A stretch of 7,203 nucleotides of DNA from JACQNR01 sp049515175 (GTDB lineage: Bacteria; Acidobacteriota; Terriglobia; UBA7540), in NCBI GenBank assembly GCA_049515175.1, contig JBEKUI010000238.1, forward strand, positions 1 through 7,203, in the 5' to 3' direction. A program made the translations under genes and the position numbers. Shown piece by piece: positions 6,021 to 7,203 of the stretch. How positions within the stretch are numbered: position 1 is the stretch's first letter; each line of letters begins with the position of its first letter. Below the pieces are notes generated by a model. That model searched no databases, was not told the DNA's origin, and was given only the letters and a program-made list of their open reading frames with translations.

Positions 6021-6075
6021 CGGAACGCGCGGCTTGCTGACGCCTTCGATGATATAGGATAGTCTTCGACCTCTT

Positions 6076-7203
6076 ATGGCGGGAAGTGCGCGATACCGGA
6101 AGCCGGGGCGGCCTTTCACAAGGCGGGAGTTGTTGGCCCTTCTGGGGACCTCACTCTGGCGGCCTGACTTCGGCCGCTCTCCGCTGTTCGGCCAGAACAA
6201 GGCTTCTTCTCAGATTCGATTTTCGCTGCAATCCCTGCCCTTCCGCGTGGAGACGGACGAAACTCTGAAAGCCCCGCATGTTCCGGCGACGATGGCCGGC
6301 GGAGTTGCGGTTTTTGACTACAACAGGGACGGTCGATCCGATATTTTCTTCACGAATGGGGCGAATATTGCGACCCTAAAGAAAGACTCGCCGAAGTTCT
6401 CGAACCGGCTCTTCCGCAATGACGGCCATGGGGTATTCACCGATGTTACCAACGAGGCCGGCTTGGCTGGCATTGGCTACGACAATGGGGTGGCCGTCGG
6501 TGACTACGACAACGACGGGTATCCCGACCTCTTCGTGGCCGGGGTCCACCGCAACACTCTCTATCACAACAACGGCGACGGGACTTTCACCGATGTCACG
6601 GCCAAGGCGGGTCTGGACCGCTGGAACGACCCCGAGTACGGCCCTCTCTGGACCATCACGGCCGCCTGGGTGGACGTCAATAATGACGGACTGCTCGACC
6701 TGTTCGTGCTCAACTACCTGCAATGGGATCACGAGAAGGAACCGCTCTGCGGCTCCGCCGACACCTACGATTATTGCAGCCCAACCTTGTATAAGGGCCA
6801 ACCCAATCAGTTGTTCTTGAATCGCGGCGACGGAACCTTTCAGGATGTGTCGGTAGAATGGGGCATTCGCGCTCATGTGGGTAAGGGTATGGGCGTGGGC
6901 ATGGCCGACTACGACCTCGATGGGCGGCCCGACCTATTTATCACCAACGACGGGTACTACAATTTCCTTTTTCACAATACCGGGCAGAAATTCGAAGAGG
7001 CGGCCCTTCAGGAAGGCGTGGCCCTGGTCGAAGACGGGGTATTTATTTCGGGGATGGGTGTCGATTTTCGCGATTTCGATAATGACGGGTACCCGGATAC
7101 TGTGACCGTGGCCTTGAATAATGAGACGTTCCCGATTTTCCGGAACATGGGCGGAAGTGGGTTTGAGGAAATCACCTATCCGAGTGGGATGCGCGAGCTA
7201 AGC
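6076..7203 (+). CDS. Second CRTAC1-type FG-GAP/VCBS protein, possibly Tat-exported (partial, open at right edge)
   Basis: 376 codons with no stop before the window ends. The ATG at 6076 is the first start after an in-frame TAG at 6055-6057; no clear Shine-Dalgarno precedes it. The N-terminus RPFTRRELLALLGTSLWRPD resembles a twin-arginine signal (T-R-R-x-L-L), although its hydrophobic part is short. D-x-[DN]-x-D-G calcium motifs start at residues 81, 143, 200, 278 and 333, with GDGTFTDV-type turns at about 168-174 and GDGTFQDV at 251-258. C225 and C234 form a C-x8-C-S-P loop, with the same spacing as in the minus-strand relative. A C-terminal ASPIC/UnbV domain would be expected beyond the edge. 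It is predicted to be an exported calcium-binding beta-propeller, a diverged paralogue of the protein at 1318-3123 and not a copy. Its upstream region has been altered by the IS and holds a terminator. Confidence 0.88.
   Translation, partial: MAGSARYRKPGRPFTRRELLALLGTSLWRPDFGRSPLFGQNKASSQIRFSLQSLPFRVETDETLKAPHVPATMAGGVAVFDYNRDGRSDIFFTNGANIATLKKDSPKFSNRLFRNDGHGVFTDVTNEAGLAGIGYDNGVAVGDYDNDGYPDLFVAGVHRNTLYHNNGDGTFTDVTAKAGLDRWNDPEYGPLWTITAAWVDVNNDGLLDLFVLNYLQWDHEKEPLCGSADTYDYCSPTLYKGQPNQLFLNRGDGTFQDVSVEWGIRAHVGKGMGVGMADYDLDGRPDLFITNDGYYNFLFHNTGQKFEEAALQEGVALVEDGVFISGMGVDFRDFDNDGYPDTVTVALNNETFPIFRNMGGSGFEEITYPSGMRELS

Larger units (their letters stand above)
5737..6075. other. Non-coding stretch: IS right end, terminator, leader of the right-hand gene
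   Basis: These 339 bases hold no credible gene. The first part (to about 5969) is the untranslated right end of the IS and contains a loose inverted pair, GCCGCCG (5741-5747) and CGGCGGC (5795-5801). Then come the candidate right terminal repeat, 22 bases of host sequence, a strong terminator, and about 55 bases before the ATG at 6076. I find no convincing promoter for the right-hand gene: a TAGGAT at 6055-6060 with TTGCTG at 6034-6039 is only 15 bp apart. Confidence 0.6.

Noticed and set aside
5737..6057. Open frame of 106 codons after the transposase
   Set aside because: It spans the IS end and the terminator hairpin, and the composition looks non-coding.
6376..6876. Minus-strand frame of 166 codons opposite the second propeller gene
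   Set aside because: It is the complement of the FG-GAP coding repeats, giving Val/Ile-rich runs; such shadows are usual opposite DYDNDG repeats. The same holds for 2431-2799 plus.

Overview
The window looks like a piece of an Acidobacteriota chromosome (Solibacter/Bryobacter-like is my guess). This rests on the gene mix, not on any search: a GntR/FadR-type regulator, the exported N-terminus of a probable TonB-dependent receptor of the carboxypeptidase-regulatory-domain type, two secreted FG-GAP/VCBS proteins of the CRTAC1 (ASPIC/UnbV) type, an exported TPR protein and an IS1380-family element.

Layout. At 1-122 (minus) is the first 40 codons of an exported protein with a near-perfect Shine-Dalgarno; the rest lies off the left edge. 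At 322-1068 (minus) is a FadR-type regulator. Its own promoter (-35 TTGACA, 1121-1126; -10 TATTGT, 1097-1102) abuts a 15-bp perfect palindrome at 1081-1095 that covers the predicted transcription start, a layout that fits autoregulation. At 1318-4131 (minus) a TPR protein and a CRTAC1-type seven-bladed FG-GAP protein lie 57 bp apart and probably form an operon read from a promoter at 4138-4167. At about 4301-5969 (plus) is an IS1380-family insertion sequence. Its transposase is broken twice: a one-base insertion near 5497-5499, and His in place of the expected second catalytic Asp at residue 230. A perfect 7-bp stem-loop encloses its ribosome binding site. At 5992-6020 is a strong intrinsic terminator. 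At 6076-7203 (plus) is a second CRTAC1-type gene, open at the right edge, so it has a start but no stop in the window.

How the parts may work together (inference). All the non-IS structural genes encode proteins predicted to leave the cytoplasm: an outer-membrane receptor, a TPR scaffold and calcium-binding beta-propeller proteins. The FadR-type regulator is likely to respond to a small carboxylate such as a sugar acid. A substrate-responsive surface binding/uptake locus is the simplest reading. The two CRTAC1-type genes point away from each other around the IS and share an unusual C-x8-C-x-P loop, but have different-looking signal sequences (Sec-like and Tat-like). The IS sits between the two divergent transcription units and may have changed the upstream region of the right-hand gene.
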